A stretch of DNA of 64,000 bases from Microplitis mediator (GCF_029852145.1 NC_079979.1:11820642-11884641), one strand, 5' to 3'. Positions 1-13,400 are shown, counted from the first letter of the stretch. Numbers and translations: made by a program. The notes: generated by a model not told the origin, from the sequence alone.

Positions 1-637
1 AGCATTAAAAAAACCTCAGTTAACAATAACCAAATCTGTAATTGCAGCAACCAAGCACGTTGTGGTCCGGGTTTTGGTGTAAATGAACTCAGTGATGAAG
101 CAACTTCGGAAAGCGCTTGTTCAATTTTTGATGCCGCCAACGATTGTGCATGCAATGAACTTGAATCTTTGTCTGATAATTCCGTCGTATAAAGTTGAAA
201 AACACTGCGTGTTTCACTGCGTTTTTCACTCTGCTGTTCATTACAATCAACATTTATTTGATTTTCATATAAATCGCGCCAGATTTTTAACATCTCTTTA
301 ATAGTAATAAGTGATTCTTCAGCACCCACGCTATGAAGTTGTAAATGGGCTTTTATATACAAAAAATTTGAATTCTCTGGATACTCAGCTAAAATTGAAT
401 TAACTAAATTTAATGCATCATTATATTGTTTGTATGCTGATAACAACAATGCTAATAAATGCAATGATGGAGTATGTTCAGCTCGTAAATTCAAAGCTAT
501 TTTTACATGAATCATAGCTTCATTTAGTTGTCGATTGATTGCATATTCATATGCTAAATAATATTCAGCTAGATGATCATTCGGATCGTATTGTTGAGCT
601 CTAAAAATTAATATATAATTAATTTTTGGAAAAAAGA

Positions 638-674
<37 letters not shown>

Positions 675-3600
675 TGCATGAGCCATTGGGAAATAATTAA
701 TTCACAAAAACTGAAAAATTGAGTATCGTGAAAAATTATGAATCACATAGAATATAACTGGTGGTTTTGTACACTTCAAGTTTCTGTTTTAAAAATTATC
801 AGAATTTTGATTTGACTCGATATTTTTAAAGATTAAATTGATATCTACATACTTTCTGATATATCAAATTAGTTTCGTGCAGTTTTCTCAATTTTCGATA
901 AAAAATCAGTAGGATTACTATACTTCCTAGTAGCTCATGATATATAGTTAAAATTAAAATACCAACTTATGGAATGCTTCAAGCGCCTGAGTACTGTGTG
1001 CTGCCTTGTCTACTTTTACCATACAACTTCTTGCTAAAATACTATTTCCAATACCAACGTATAAATGACAACGTGATATTAAACCTGATGGATTATTATT
1101 TTCTCTTGTAACAGCTTTTTTTGCCCACTCAATCCCTGTAGGTATTTTCTCTAAATGCTCGAAACAAATCCGTGCTGCGAGTAAACAAGGCATAACTTTA
1201 TTTGGCGCTAAACGTGCAACTATCTCCAGTACTGCATATGCATGTGCATACTGTCCTAATTGTATCAAACAAAGTGCATACTGCATCCAAACGTGAATTT
1301 CTTCATGTGAAAATTTCATAGCACGTTTAAATGATTCGTACAATAATTCAACTTGATTCCATTTTACTGTGACAATCGTCAGTAAATCATAGACATTAGT
1401 TGCTATTTCATGAGCACGTGATTTAGCTTCTTTAAATTCTGGCGATTGACTCAAGACCGCGTCACGTACAGCCATCGCTTCACCAATTAATAAAAGCAAA
1501 ATTATTTCCTCATTAATATTACGAGGTACAAACATATTAATGCCCTGATATTTTCGTGGTTTCCATGGAGATTTTTGTGTCTCCATTATGCCATTAGATG
1601 TTACATAATTATTCAATTTACGTGTTAATGTATTTGACGTTACCGTGGTAGTGGTGGTTTCAGCGACTTCAGGTGCTTTATAATCTGAATTTGTAATACG
1701 TCGTAAAAGTAATTCTGCTAGCTGACGAATTAGGGTCAAGCGTAGACTTTGAGTTGTTGTAGTTTCAATAGCAGATAAAATTGCACGCCAACGATTTATT
1801 GAACGTTCAATATTACCAGATTGAAGATGTAGTAATGGGGCACGTAGTAAAGCAGTTTCAAGAATAGGGCCCATTGTTTTTAATGTTATTGGGGGTTGGG
1901 GCGAATAGCCACCATTTTGTATTATCTGAGATTTTTCAAGTTCTTGAAAGTAGACTAGAGACAAGTCACCTGAAGTTTCAAAACATTTAGTGATGCGGTC
2001 ATGATATTCAGATAATTTGTATTTAGATTTCACAGTTGGTAATTGTTTTTCAAGACATAAGCCTTGAATGGCATAAGACTCAGCAATTATACGAAGGCTC
2101 CGAGGGGGTAGAGGTTTTTCAGTTAGAGTATGAAGCTCAGCAAGGTCATAGTGGTTCAAGGCCTCAGAATAAAGTCCCATTGCGTAGTGAAGTTTACCCA
2201 GAAGTAGGTGCGCATCGAGGACTACTACTGCCTGAAATATTATAATGGTATTTTAGTGATTTAAATTGTTTTTTTTTTTTTTTTTTTTTTTTAATTATTA
2301 GGCATCGTACAATATGCCATTCATTTATATAGTATTAGATATTTAGATTTTCGTATTCCATTATAAATTATATAGTGTCATCTATTTAATGAATTATTAT
2401 ATTATGCATATCATAGAAAAAAAATGTACTTTTTGGTCATAGTAGAAAATGCTCACAAATATTAATAATAACAGGCATGAATCGTATACTTAATTAAGTT
2501 AAAATTATTCATATTGATTCTGGTACATAAAAATAGGTAAAACTTTATTATAACACACAAAACTAATAAGAAAATAACATTTACATAGCAAGATCATATA
2601 ATTGATTAATCTGATTCAGCCACATTAGTTTTTAATAGATATGAGATGTAATAAAAAAATTATTTCAAGAGACTAGGTGAACTGAATGTTAATTTTTTTT
2701 TAAACATCATAGTTCAATGTGAATTGTTCGAACAGGGCTAGTTATATTATGAAAATAAGAAAAATGAATTGTGATATGTCACTCTTAGTTGATAGTTAAT
2801 AGTAATATATCATTAATATAAGTATACATCATTATATTTACCTGTTTGTCTTTTTCATTAGCAGCTAAAACTAAATCTTTTTTTGCGTCAATTAATCCTG
2901 TTTTAGCTTTTGTAATATTAGAATCAATCGGTGGAGTTTCTTCGAGAAAACTTTCAAGTTTTCCTTCTCCGCTTAAAAAATTTGCTAAACATTCTACAAA
3001 GCAGAAGATTACAATAAAATGACTAATTAAAAGATCCAACTTTTTTTTGCTGGGTTAAAAAATATACATTTATTGTCAATATAATTTTTTGTGAGATGAA
3101 GTCTTAGAGTGAATTGATTTTTTTTAATTTCAAAATGTTACAATAAAACTTTGAATTTTTGTTAAGATAATAATGTTAATTTTTCCATTATTACTTCAAT
3201 AAAGTATTTTTACGTTGCTGCTAAAATTATTATTGAAAATAGCTTTCACATTAATTGAAAAATAATTTTTTATAACTTTATTTACTATTCTTCTAATTAC
3301 TATTATCAATAAATATTTATAAAATAACATAGATCATATAAACGAATGATTATTATAATTAATACACTATTTGTTTATACGAAGTTTTATTAAAGATTAC
3401 CACAATATGTCTGATTATTATGACATTTTTTTATTAACTCAAACTTTGATCATTTCTAATTCAAAAACAAATGAAATTAAATTATGTGTTGATAAATTTG
3501 TTTAAAAATAATTGATCAACAGATATATAAAATGTTACAGCATCATAAAATTGATTTATCTCAATGTCCAGTTTATAATTCTTAATCGACAATAATTTAC

Positions 3601-3792
3601 TTATATAGTTAATAATAAATGAATACTTTTATTTCGTTGATAACTAAAGAAAAATAAAAATCACGTACCATTAGATGGATATAATTCTTTTAAATTATTT
3701 GCTAACTCTATAACCTTTTTCCAATTCCCTTCACCACGATATTTATCAATCTCACTCTCGATTCTCAAAGTTTGACCTTTTTTACTCGTCAT
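1..3792 (-). CDS. TTC7: Tetratricopeptide repeat protein 7 (TTC7), 5' part of gene, 3' end off the window
   Basis: Scaffold subunit of the plasma-membrane phosphatidylinositol 4-kinase III alpha complex (with EFR3 and FAM126), which makes PI4P at the inner leaflet (family knowledge). Exons read on the minus strand: 3792-3669 (ATG at 3792-3790), 2993-2842, 2231-967 and 600-1; phases join without a stop. Splice sites are GT-AG; the donor at 966 was chosen because only GTTGGT (not the nearby GTATTT) keeps frame into exon 4. About 713 residues are visible. Family landmarks: an N-terminal MTSKKG start with a helical region, RIIAESYAIQGLCLEK, then TPR helices such as AMKFSHEEIHVWMQYAL, and ASKIEQALSEVASSL in exon 4, all matching the order in vertebrate TTC7. 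The last TPR repeats lie beyond base 1. No defect is seen. The assignment is by remembered family sequence, not a search. Confidence 0.93.
640..672. repeat. (AAT)n microsatellite in a TTC7 intron
   Basis: About eleven AAT triplets inside the 601-966 intron of TTC7. The rest of that intron is plain AT-rich sequence. Confidence 0.9.
2232..2841 (-). other. TTC7 intron, no recognisable content
   Basis: AT-rich intron between exons 2 and 3 of TTC7, with a run of about 22 T at 2271-2292. The other intron, 2994-3668, is also plain AT-rich. I see no gene or mobile element in either. Confidence 0.7.
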
Positions 3793-4324
3793 TATTAACA
3801 GAAATCGTCAATATCTCACAATAAATGTCGTCGTTCTAAATAAATAGAATAATTTAAACATTACTTTGATATTTCATTGCAATAATTTGACATTGCTACC
3901 TTGACACATAAAATAGCATTGTAACATATGTTATAATATGGCGCTGCTAGAAAAGGTTAGGAAAATTATGTTCGTGTAATAGAAAAAGATACCAAAATAA
4001 GTTGTATATTATAATTATTACGAAATAGCTGGTGGGATTTGTGCGCATGTACCAACCTTCTACGCATGTTTTTAAAAGAGCGGGAAATTGAAGTTATTAT
4101 GTTAAATATGAAACTGAAACTAGTAGGGGTAGATATTGATTAAATGATAAAAACACCTGGTTATAAAATAAAACTATATTGTTTATAGATGTGTACTATA
4201 TTTCTGTATACAAAACATTACCTAAATAAATTTATCGAGCAATGTTAAAACAAATTTTTTTATTGGTATTTATCGTCGACTGTTTTTTTTAAGCTGTTAA
4301 TTTTGTTTTATTTGTTTTTGAATA
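3793..4324. promoter_or_regulatory. Shared upstream region of divergent TTC7 and CDK20
   Basis: The two start codons (3792 minus, 4325 plus) face away from each other across 532 bp, so both promoters and 5' UTRs must lie here unless an upstream non-coding exon exists. The stretch is AT-rich with no mobile element seen. A bidirectional promoter is an inference from the geometry. Confidence 0.5.
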
Positions 4325-7300
4325 ATGGAAGGTTATACGATAACTGGAAGAATTGGTGAAGGTGCTCATGGTTTAGTTTTACGAGGTATACATCGTGAAA
4401 GTGGTAAAGAAGTGGCATTAAAACGTATTATGATGAAAAAAATTGATGATGAAATACCTGTATCTATAATTCGTGAAATAAAAAGCTTACAAGAATTAAA
4501 TCACCCATATGTAATTAGTTATTATCGTTATTTTTAAATTATTATTTTTATTGGCATATACAAATGCATATTTAATATACTAAACTGACTGTAAAATCAT
4601 GTTTCTAAATTTCAGATAATAAATTTACTAGATGCATTTCCATCAGGTTACGATTTTATAATGATATTTGATTATATGCCATCTGGATTATGGGAATTAT
4701 TAAGAGACAATGATAGACCATTGACGGTGCCACAAATTAAAATTTATTTTAAAATGCTCTTAGAAGGCACACATTATATGCACAAAAATAATTTTATGCA
4801 TCGGGTAAAAGATATAAAAGAAGTAGTCTTTAAAAAAAAAAAGAAATTTAGAATTCAAAACTGTAATTTTTCTTACAATAGGATCTTAAACCAGCAAATT
4901 TATTAATAAATAATGATGGAATATTAAAAATAGCTGATTTTGGATTAACAAGATTGATGTATGATGACAGTACACATCCATATTCACATCAAGTGGCTAC
5001 AAGATGGTATCGTGCCCCAGAATTATTGTATGGATCGAAAACTTATACGTCTGCTATTGATATGTGGTCAATTGGTTGTATATTTGGAGAAATGATTAAT
5101 AGCTCGCCATTATTTCCGGTAAGAAAATATGTAGGGATATAATCGAAAATCTTTAGATAAAAAAAACTAACTTGAATCAAAAAGAATTTTCATTAGCCAA
5201 AAGTATCATTATGGGGTAAAAAAATTTTTTGGATCAAGAATATTTTTTTCTTGAAATTTTTATTCTTGGTTTAGGAAGATATTTTTTCGATTGATAAATT
5301 TAAATTCTTGACCCAAGTACATAATTTGGTTAAATTAAAGAAAAAAAAAAATTGCTTGAAGATCCTCAAATTCTTGTTCCAACTGTATTACCGACTTAAA
5401 TTAAAAGTGGTAAGAACTCAGTCCAAGAATATCAGTCTCTTCCCTACAAGAAGCGTTTTCATTTGTTTCTCTATTCGCGCTCAAGTGGATGAACGGTACT
5501 ATCTTGGTTGCACTTGTACAGTATACTGATAGAAGGATTTCTTAGTATATAACAAATCATTTCTTAAACACCCGATGAAAAAAGATTTTATACAATTATA
5601 TATAAACTATATATAAATTGGATAAAAAAAATGGCCCGATCCAATTGTATACAATTTGTATAGAAATTATATACAATTCTATACAAATTGTATACAATTC
5701 TATATAATTATATACAATTCTATATATTGCAAGTATGTAAAAAATTCGCGGAGTGAATGCGGATTAAATCCGGAGTGAATGCGGAGTGAATGAATTTTTA
5801 ATTATTCACTCCCCTCGGAGTGAAATTCACTCCGCAGGGGAGTTTTCGCGGAGTAGATAATTTTTTATTAATTTAATCCCTCCGGAGTGAAATCCACCCA
5901 GAGAGGAAAGTACGACGGGCCCAGGCTTGGTGCAGGCTTGGCCCAAGTATGTAAAACCTTGGCCCAAGCTTGTAAGCCAGCCTTGGCCCAGCCTTGGTAG
6001 GACTCTGGAATGATAACATTGGGCCAGACCTGGTTGCTAGACCTGGCCCATGCTTGGTTGCCAGTCCTGGCCCTGACTTTTTCGCCAGACCTTGCCCATG
6101 CCTCGAGGAAACGAATAAATTTAATTAAAAAAAAAATTTTATTATTATTAACATCGTAGATTTTATGATCATTAACGTTTAAACTATCTGAAGGAGGTAA
6201 ATGATGTGAAAAAAACTCGGTGAAAATTCTGCTGGGCTCCGGGCGCGAACTGCCGTCCTTCAGATTGCTGGGTCCGAACGATAGCTACTGGACGAACCTA
6301 CTAACGTTGAACTGATACATTTATATGATCTACTTATTAAACCATAGGTATAGCCAAACTTGGGTAATTCTACCTTGGCCCAAGCCTGGGTTGCCATTGG
6401 ACGGCCAAGGCAGGGGCATCCAGTCTTGGCCCAAGCCTGGGTTGTCATTGAATGGCCAAGACTAGGTTACCCAGTCTTGGCCCAAGTCTGGCTCCCCATT
6501 GGATGGCCAAGGCTAGGTTACCTATTCTTGGCCCAAGCCTGGCTTGCCATTGAATGGCCAAGACAGGGGAACCCAGCCTTGGCCCAAGTCTGGGTAATCA
6601 TTGTAACGGCCAAGCCTAGATTACCCAGTCTTGGCCCAAGCCTGGGTTGCCATTGAACGGCCAAGGCTAGGTTACCCAGTCTTGGCTCAAGCCCGGGTAA
6701 TCATTGTAATGGCCAAGACTGAGTACCCAATCTTGAGCCAAGCATGGGCCAATCTAGATGTGCCAAAGCTAGGTTCCCCAGTGCTGGGCCAAGTAGGGCC
6801 CTGTGGTTCAACTCTGGCGGCTCCTGCATGGGCACTCCGGAGCGGAGTTTTGAAAATATTATTAATAAAATATAACTCCACATAATAAAATCGAAGTAAA
6901 AATTCGCGTATTACATTATTGATCAGCTGATATGCACACACATACGCACAAATTTTCACACATGCACACATTTGCACACACGCACACAAACACCTGCACA
7001 CATTGTTTAGCAGTTTAATATAAATTTATTTAAGTATTAAAACTCCGGAGCGGAGTGAATTAGGAGTGAAATAAAATCCGCGTCACTCCGAGATCACTCC
7101 GCTAAAAAAAAACTCCCAATTCACTCCGCATGCGGAGTGATTTTTTTTAAAACTCCGGAACTCCGAGTGGCGGAGTGAATGCGGAGTGAATTCGGATTTA
7201 ATTCCAATCCGAATTCACTCCGGATATTTTACAGTGTAATTATATAGACTTGTATACATTTTGTATAGAATTGTATACAATTTTTCTACAGTTGTATACA

Positions 7301-8800
7301 ATTGGATCGGGCCATTTTTTGTATATAATTTTATACAATTGTATAAAATCTTTTTTCATCGGGCATCATTTTTTTGTATTTAACAAATATTTTTTACTAT
7401 TTAAGAAATTATTTTTCAATAGTTAAGAAATCATGCCTTAAGAAATGATTTCTTAACTATTAAGAAATCATTTCTTAAATAGTAAGAAATATTTGTTAAA
7501 CAGTAAAAAATATTTGTTAAATACAAAAAAATGATATTTAAGAAATGGTTTCTTAAATACTAAGAAATCTTTTTTAAATGCTAAGAAATCCTTCTATCAG
7601 TGATAAATGGGAACTTTGTCCAAGTTTTTTTCGTAAACAACTGGAAGTTATCAAAAAATTGAAGTGCACTTCGTCGCTAGTTCATAGAGTAGAGCATCGG
7701 GTCTGTGTCTTCACTTTGTGTTTAGGGCTTTTATTTCAGAAAAAAGCTTGGACAAAATTATCTGATAACCGTTCTTTAAGAAATGATAGCTTTTCATAAC
7801 TGTAGGCATAAAGCATATAACTTGACTAAACCCTGCTTAAAAAATCTGATAGATTCTTATAGCTGTTTGTATAAGGACATATACTTAACTATAGCACCTC
7901 ATAGAACTCATTCATTCTTATAAAATCTCTATGGGAATTTATGAGAATCTATTGGATTCTATGAGATTTTCTAAACAGGGAAGCACTTTCTCATAGAATT
8001 CATTCATTTCCATAAAACCTCTACGAGAATTCATGAAAATCTATTAGATTCTATGAGATTTTTTCAACAGAGTTTGCTTTTAGATACCCCCACCAGGCTT
8101 GGGGCAAGAATATCGCGTCTTTGTTAAAGATTAAAATAATTTCGTTAAAAATATTATAATTCTTGGTCAAAGGATAAGTTTTCTTCAACTAAGATTAAAA
8201 TACTTAAATGAAGAATTTTTTGGTTTTTGATGCAAGTGAATATTTTCTCGAATTAAAAAAAAGAATGACTTAAAAACAATTCAATTATGAAAAAAACAAA
8301 TTTCTTCATTCATGTTAAATTTTTTTTTTCGTGTAATTTTAGGGTGAAACAGATATTGAACAATTAGCAATTGTTCTAAAACAGTTGGGTTCACCGACAC
8401 CAGAATCATGGCCTGAATTAACATCCTTACCTGATTACAATAAAATTACTTTTCCGTATCAAACAAGTGTGCCATGGGAACAAATTGTTCCTGAGGCATC
8501 ATCTGAAGCCTTAGATATTATACGTTCCCTCCTGATCTACAATTCATTCAAACGGTTAACTGCTGAAGAGGTAACATTATGAACTTATCATTTTAATTTT
8601 TTGTTTGATTAACTGTGTGTATATTTTCTCTTTTCTTTTAGATACTAAAACATAATTATTTTTATGTATCTCCTTTTCCTTGTGATGTTAAACAGTTATC
8701 AAAGCCACCAAATAATCATAGAAATCAATTTAAAACAGAAGAAATTGATTGTAATATTAAGTCAACTGAATTATTTGCTGATTTGATAAAAATTATGTAA
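4325..8800 (+). CDS. CDK20: Cyclin-dependent kinase 20 (CCRK) protein kinase
   Basis: Serine/threonine kinase of the CDK family; CDK20 is linked to cell-cycle control and cilium-related signalling (family knowledge). Five exons: 4325-4510, 4616-4804, 4882-5118, 8343-8570 and 8642-8800, all phase 0, giving 332 residues against about 346 in human. Visible motifs: glycine loop GRIGEGAHG (residues 8-16), VALK lysine (K33), an IIREI helix in the PSTAIRE position, catalytic HRD built across the exon 2/3 junction followed by DLKPANLL, DFG, and activation-segment ATRWYRAPELLYG. The C-lobe exon contains SPTPESWPEL and LPDYNKI, which mark CDK20 rather than CDK7 or CDK2. The 3.2-kb third intron is filled with nested repeats. 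A polyadenylation signal AATAAA lies at 8950-8955. No catalytic residue is missing, so the gene looks functional. Confidence 0.93.
5571..7363. mobile_element. CCC...GGG foldback element (CCCGATGAAAAAAG ends) in CDK20 intron
   Basis: The left end, CCCGATGAAAAAAGATTTTA, and the right end ending CATCGGG are inverted repeats of more than 100 bp built of ATACAATT steps. It is flanked by CA on both sides (5569-5570 and 7364-7365), a 2-bp target duplication. Inside are GGAGTGAAT-rich blocks (about 5745-5900 and 6835-7225) and a GC-rich minisatellite. A second copy of the same ends is at 46492-48175. There is no coding capacity. Confidence 0.8.
5915..6835. repeat. GC-rich 51-bp minisatellite with GGCCAAG core
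   Basis: Units start with CTTGGCCCAAGCCTGG at 6374, 6425, 6476 and onward, a 51-bp period for about eight units; 5915-6100 holds looser copies. Because 51 is a multiple of three, one frame stays open with a 17-residue repeat (LAQAWVAIGRPR...). I treat that reading as a by-product, not a gene. Confidence 0.8.
7830..8065. repeat. Short direct duplication in CDK20 intron
   Basis: The TCTCATAGAATTCATTCAT-type block occurs twice (around 7907 and 7990). The stretch near 7832-7875 (CTGCTTAAAAAATCTGATAG) recurs at 25098-25132, just before another element. The remainder of the intron up to 8342 is AT-rich with nothing else recognised. Confidence 0.5.
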
Positions 8801-10439
8801 TAAAAAGAGTTTTTTGTTAGGATACATAAATTTCTCAACACCATAATGCTATAAAAAATGCAAACTTTAATCCGTCCGACGATAGATTTTATGTCGTTTG
8901 ATTCAACTGTATAAAAAATGTCATTTATCAGCGAGTTTTCCTCCTAAAAAATAAAGTTATTTTAAAATGAGAAAAATATACTAAAGTTTGTAAAAATTTT
9001 TGTACAAAATAATTAAAAAAAAATAAATTAAAGTTTATTAAACAATGCACGGAAAAAAATAAACTTTAAAAATTAGTGTTTGAAATTATAACCCGAAACC
9101 CGGGTGTCAATATGGGGAATTTTAACATTCCAATTAATAAATTTTATAATACGTGTCGTCCATTTTCTAAATATTAGTTATACGATTTTTAAATTTCGAA
9201 TAGAATAATTTCTTGCACCAAGTCATTTTTTCTAGTTCTAAATAAATTTTTGTTTTTAATTCATAATGTAAAAAATTTATTGGGGTAAGTAAAAATTTTC
9301 TTTAGCCGAGTAAAAATTGTTTGTGTCAATGAATTTTTTTTTTCTATGCACACATTTTTGGCTTTGAGAAGCTTCCTAAAACCAAAAGGGAGTATAAAAA
9401 TCTGTCATTTTGAAATAAGTAACGCGATATGAAGAATATAGCTATATTCAGTGACATTCAGCCATATTTAGTGACAGAATAATTAAAGTATTAATTTATT
9501 TAAAGAAAATAAATGCGATCGTCTTTTTTCTCGCGTAGTTTAAATATAATGCGAATGATATGGATAAATCTATTTATCTTGGCAATTAAAAAGAATTTAA
9601 ACTATGAAAAGGCACAAATTCAAGTCAAGACCTATCTAATGATACCGATTTCAATAACATTAACTGATTCTATCATATAGATATATGGCGGGAAAAAATC
9701 TTCCTTATTCTCTTAATAATATAGATTACTCCAGCCATAAATATACCACTAATTCAACCAGTGGTATACTTATAGTTGGTTCCCAGTGCATATTCGCTAA
9801 TTCGCAGTGAATTTCGCTAATTCATTTTTAGAGAGTAACTGATATCACATTTGAATTCAAAATTATAACTAAAAAAGTAAATGGGGAGAAGTATTCTCCC
9901 CGAATAGAAATTTTTTCAGGTCAAGAAAATGTTTGAAATTTCTTCACGGAGAAAAAAATATATCTCAGAATTATATTCTATGATTAAAGTAACAATGCGC
10001 AGTACTTATCTACTAGATTGTTACTGTAACGATCTACTGTATCTTTCTGACAACAATCAAAAATAGTCGCACAGGGTTTTTTTTTCAGTAACGTTTGTTG
10101 TTCTCGTTATTTATATACTTTCGAACAATCCCTTATTAAAAGAAGCGATTTAAAACGATTTGCAATGTTAAATGCCCATAAGAAGGGCGATTAGAAAATA
10201 TTCAAAGTATTCAAAAGTATTGAAAAATTTTTTTTTCTAATCGTTTTAAATCGCTTCTTTTAATAAGGGAACTACAAAATTTTTAAGTGTTTCAAATTTG
10301 TCCACCTCAGCATTTATCTGAAATTCTTTCGACTGGACTAAGTATATAGTTGTCTCTAAAATGTGATCTTTTCTCCCACTACTTGGCTATGATGAAGTCC
10401 ATGAATTTGCAATAACTAACGTGCATACGCAGTAATGAC
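8801..10439. other. Intergenic region between CDK20 and MLH3
   Basis: It holds the CDK20 polyadenylation signal at 8950-8955, AT-rich sequence, a small stem around 9741-9768 (ATACCACT...AGTGGTAT) and one short inverted-repeat element at 10130-10269. No gene is seen. The 5' UTR and promoter of MLH3 should lie in its right part. Confidence 0.6.
10130..10269. mobile_element. 140-bp MITE with CCCTTATTAAAAGAAGCG ends
   Basis: Terminal inverted repeats of about 31 bp (CCCTTATTAAAAGAAGCGAT... and its complement) surround a short loop. The ends are CCC and GGG, as in the larger group, but I cannot see a clear target duplication. Confidence 0.75.
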
Positions 10440-13400
10440 ATGATTGTAGAAAAATGGTGGGAGAAGAGATCATTCTTTTACGGACTCAAATATAGCCATT
10501 ATACACCTAATGTCATTACCATTAATACAATTAAATCATGGTTAGTTGCAATTATTCACAATCTCAGCTTTTTTTTATGGACTTGGTATGTAATTATGTA
10601 TATACAATTGTTCATTTGTATTAATTTAGATCATAAAATTAATTACTTTTGCAATTAAATTTGTAGGTTAGGATTTCATTAAACGGTTTCTCAACATCTG
10701 TAGCTGTTAGGATTAATGATAATGATAAAAGAATCCAAATAATCGATAATAGTAAGGGTATTGCTTATCAAGATTTAGAAAATTTTGGAACAAATAACAA
10801 AAAAATTCATAATATCGACACCAATATTAACGAAATTATTTTTAAAATGCATCAAATACCTTTAGTAATTTTTATGACAAAGTCTGAAAATTCACAATAC
10901 TCTTATACAAAAGTATGAAAAAAAAATTATTTCTAATATTAATTAAAGAAATGATTTATTACACGGAAAGAATTTTTTGATAAAAATTACTCTATAATTT
11001 CGAGTAATCCTGGGCCGTTGCAAAAATTGGTATTTTTTTTTTTAAATTTAATATTTTTTGTTTAAATATTAACGTTGCTAGACCATGTTTTACTCTACTA
11101 CTGAGTAATTTTTTAAAAGTCTTATATTTAATCGATTATTGTGAATATCTCAGCTTAATCTATTCATTTTTACTCCATGCGATTAATTTTTACTCCCCAA
11201 TATACCATTCTTGTATTTTTTTTTATTCTTTTTCAAAATATTTATTTTAAGTCATATTCTAAAGCCATTAGATGATTTTTAGATTTTTTATGAAAATTTC
11301 AGTCTATTAATTGTAATTTTTATTGTAATTCAATATAAATTTTATAAATTGAATCATCAACTTTTTATCATAACCTACGAGTAAAAATTGAATTAGAGAG
11401 AATTTATTTAGACAGCCGCTAGGTGTAATTTTTACTCGTAATTGTGAGTAAAAATTAATCTGATTGATTTTTACTCTCAATTACGAGTAAAATTTCGTAA
11501 TTTGAAAGTAAAAAGTCGTAATGGCCCAAGATTACTCGATTTAGAGTAATTTTTAGAATAAATAACATGGCAATATTCATACGAAAATTGTTTCCGTGTA
11601 CTTGATTACAAATGTTTTGATTTCTAAATCCATTACTTGCGTTTTTCATCTGCAGATTTTTAAATTTGGTCGCGCGTTGAAAGTCAGAAAAATTTTAGAT
11701 CGTCCTATAAACGGTATAACTACAACGATTTATTTTGGCAATAATGTATACGAAAAGGGATTTTTAAATCGAAAAAATTTTAAAGAAATACTTGAAAATT
11801 TTGCTTTAGATTATCCTCAGGTGATTAAAATATTTTTTTTTACCATCCCTGCACCGAAAGTTTAAATCTCTGCCTTGTTTAGAGGGAAGAAAATCGTTCC
11901 TTCTTTTTACGAGAAAAAGTGCATGCGCCATGCTTCCCACAAACAGAGGCCGAAATTCAAATTTTCAGGTACATATCTGGTGCGAGACTATACATACCAC
12001 ATAGAAAGGTAGGACATCCCGATCCACGTGGTTACTAATTGCTACACTCGCCTTCGGCTCGGGAATGACGCGTGCGGGCTGGAATGTCCTACTTTTCTCC
12101 CTGAGTGTGTAATATACTATTAATCTTTTAATCGATATTTTTTGTATAGGTCTCATTCACTATGCGTGATGATGTTAGACAAAAAATAATTATGGGTATA
12201 AAAAAAAAATCCTCAGATCAATTGCAGAAATATAAAATTATCAAAAAATCCAAATATTCCACTACCAATTTATTTAATTTGAAATTTGATAACACTTATC
12301 CTAAAAATAATATAAATGCAATAATTGATGTGTTGTTTCACAACAAAATAACTGAGTGTACAGAGATTGATATGGATAAGCAAACAATACCGTCGTCTGA
12401 AGACCATCAATTAAAATTTGACAACAAAATTAATTATGATAAAAAAAAGTCTATTCCGATGGAAGTGTCACGTGATTTAGATAATATTAGTGGCGAATGG
12501 TCTGACTGGATTTTAGATTCTCCCAATAATTATTCATATTCAATAAATAATGATGAAAAATATCTTAAAAATTATTGTAATTCAGAAAAACAATGTTATA
12601 GTTTTTTGCCAAAAAAATTAAATAAAGTATTACGGACTGGTGGTCAACGTTTATTCAATCATCAGTTGAGCAATGAATCCGACAATGAACATAACTTCAG
12701 TTTTCATTCATGTCGTCGAGAAAATTTAGATGATGTAAGGATTTGTAAAAATAAAAGGATATTTTCCGAAATATCTATAGACAAAAATTCATTACAACAA
12801 ATTAAGGTAATTAAATTTATAAAAATAATTTTCACGTTAAATTTATAATCAACTAAAAGTCAACTAAATATAAGTTGATAAAATGAAATATGCAATAGGC
12901 AAAATTTGCCGAAGAAAAAATATCAGCGAAAAAATCAAATAGAAAAAAACTTTAATGAAGCCGAACAATGGAAAATACGTTATTTACAGTAAAGTTACTG
13001 TAGACGCTGTATTTTTTACAGGTAAAATACAGTAGAAATACAAAAAAACATGGTTTTTATGGTATAGGGGAGCCTGGGGCACAAAGGTCCCCCTCAAAAA
13101 TTAGGTAAAAAATTTTTTTTTTATAGTTTTTTAGGGAGGGGGCCGTCGTGCCCCAGAAAAAAATTTTTTTTTGGATTTTTTACAAAATTTCGACTGATTC
13201 TTCCGAAATAGACGGAAAATAAACAAATTTGATGGTTAAAAGTCACAAAAAGAAAAAACCGGCTAAAGGGGGCCTTCGTGCCCAGGCTCCCCTAACATCG
13301 TATTTCACAGCACTTCCTTAATTACCTTTTCATCATAACATACCAGAATAAACACCATAAAATCGCCCTATCACTCTATTTTGCATAGTTTTTCAAAAGT

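Larger units (their letters stand above)
5525..7601. mobile_element. Inverted-repeat element with ACTGATAGAAGG ends, host of a nested insertion
   Basis: The left end (5525) reads ACTGATAGAAGGATTTCTTA and the right end (7601) its near-perfect complement. The interior is built from AAGAAATCATTTCTTA-like palindromic steps. It is split by the CCC...GGG element 5571-7363. It sits in the third CDK20 intron. Confidence 0.7.

Noticed and set aside
6360..7001. Several overlapping ORFs of 84-104 codons on both strands
   Set aside because: They are readings of the 51-bp minisatellite and its flanks in several frames; the period of 51 keeps them open. No conserved domain or splice context.
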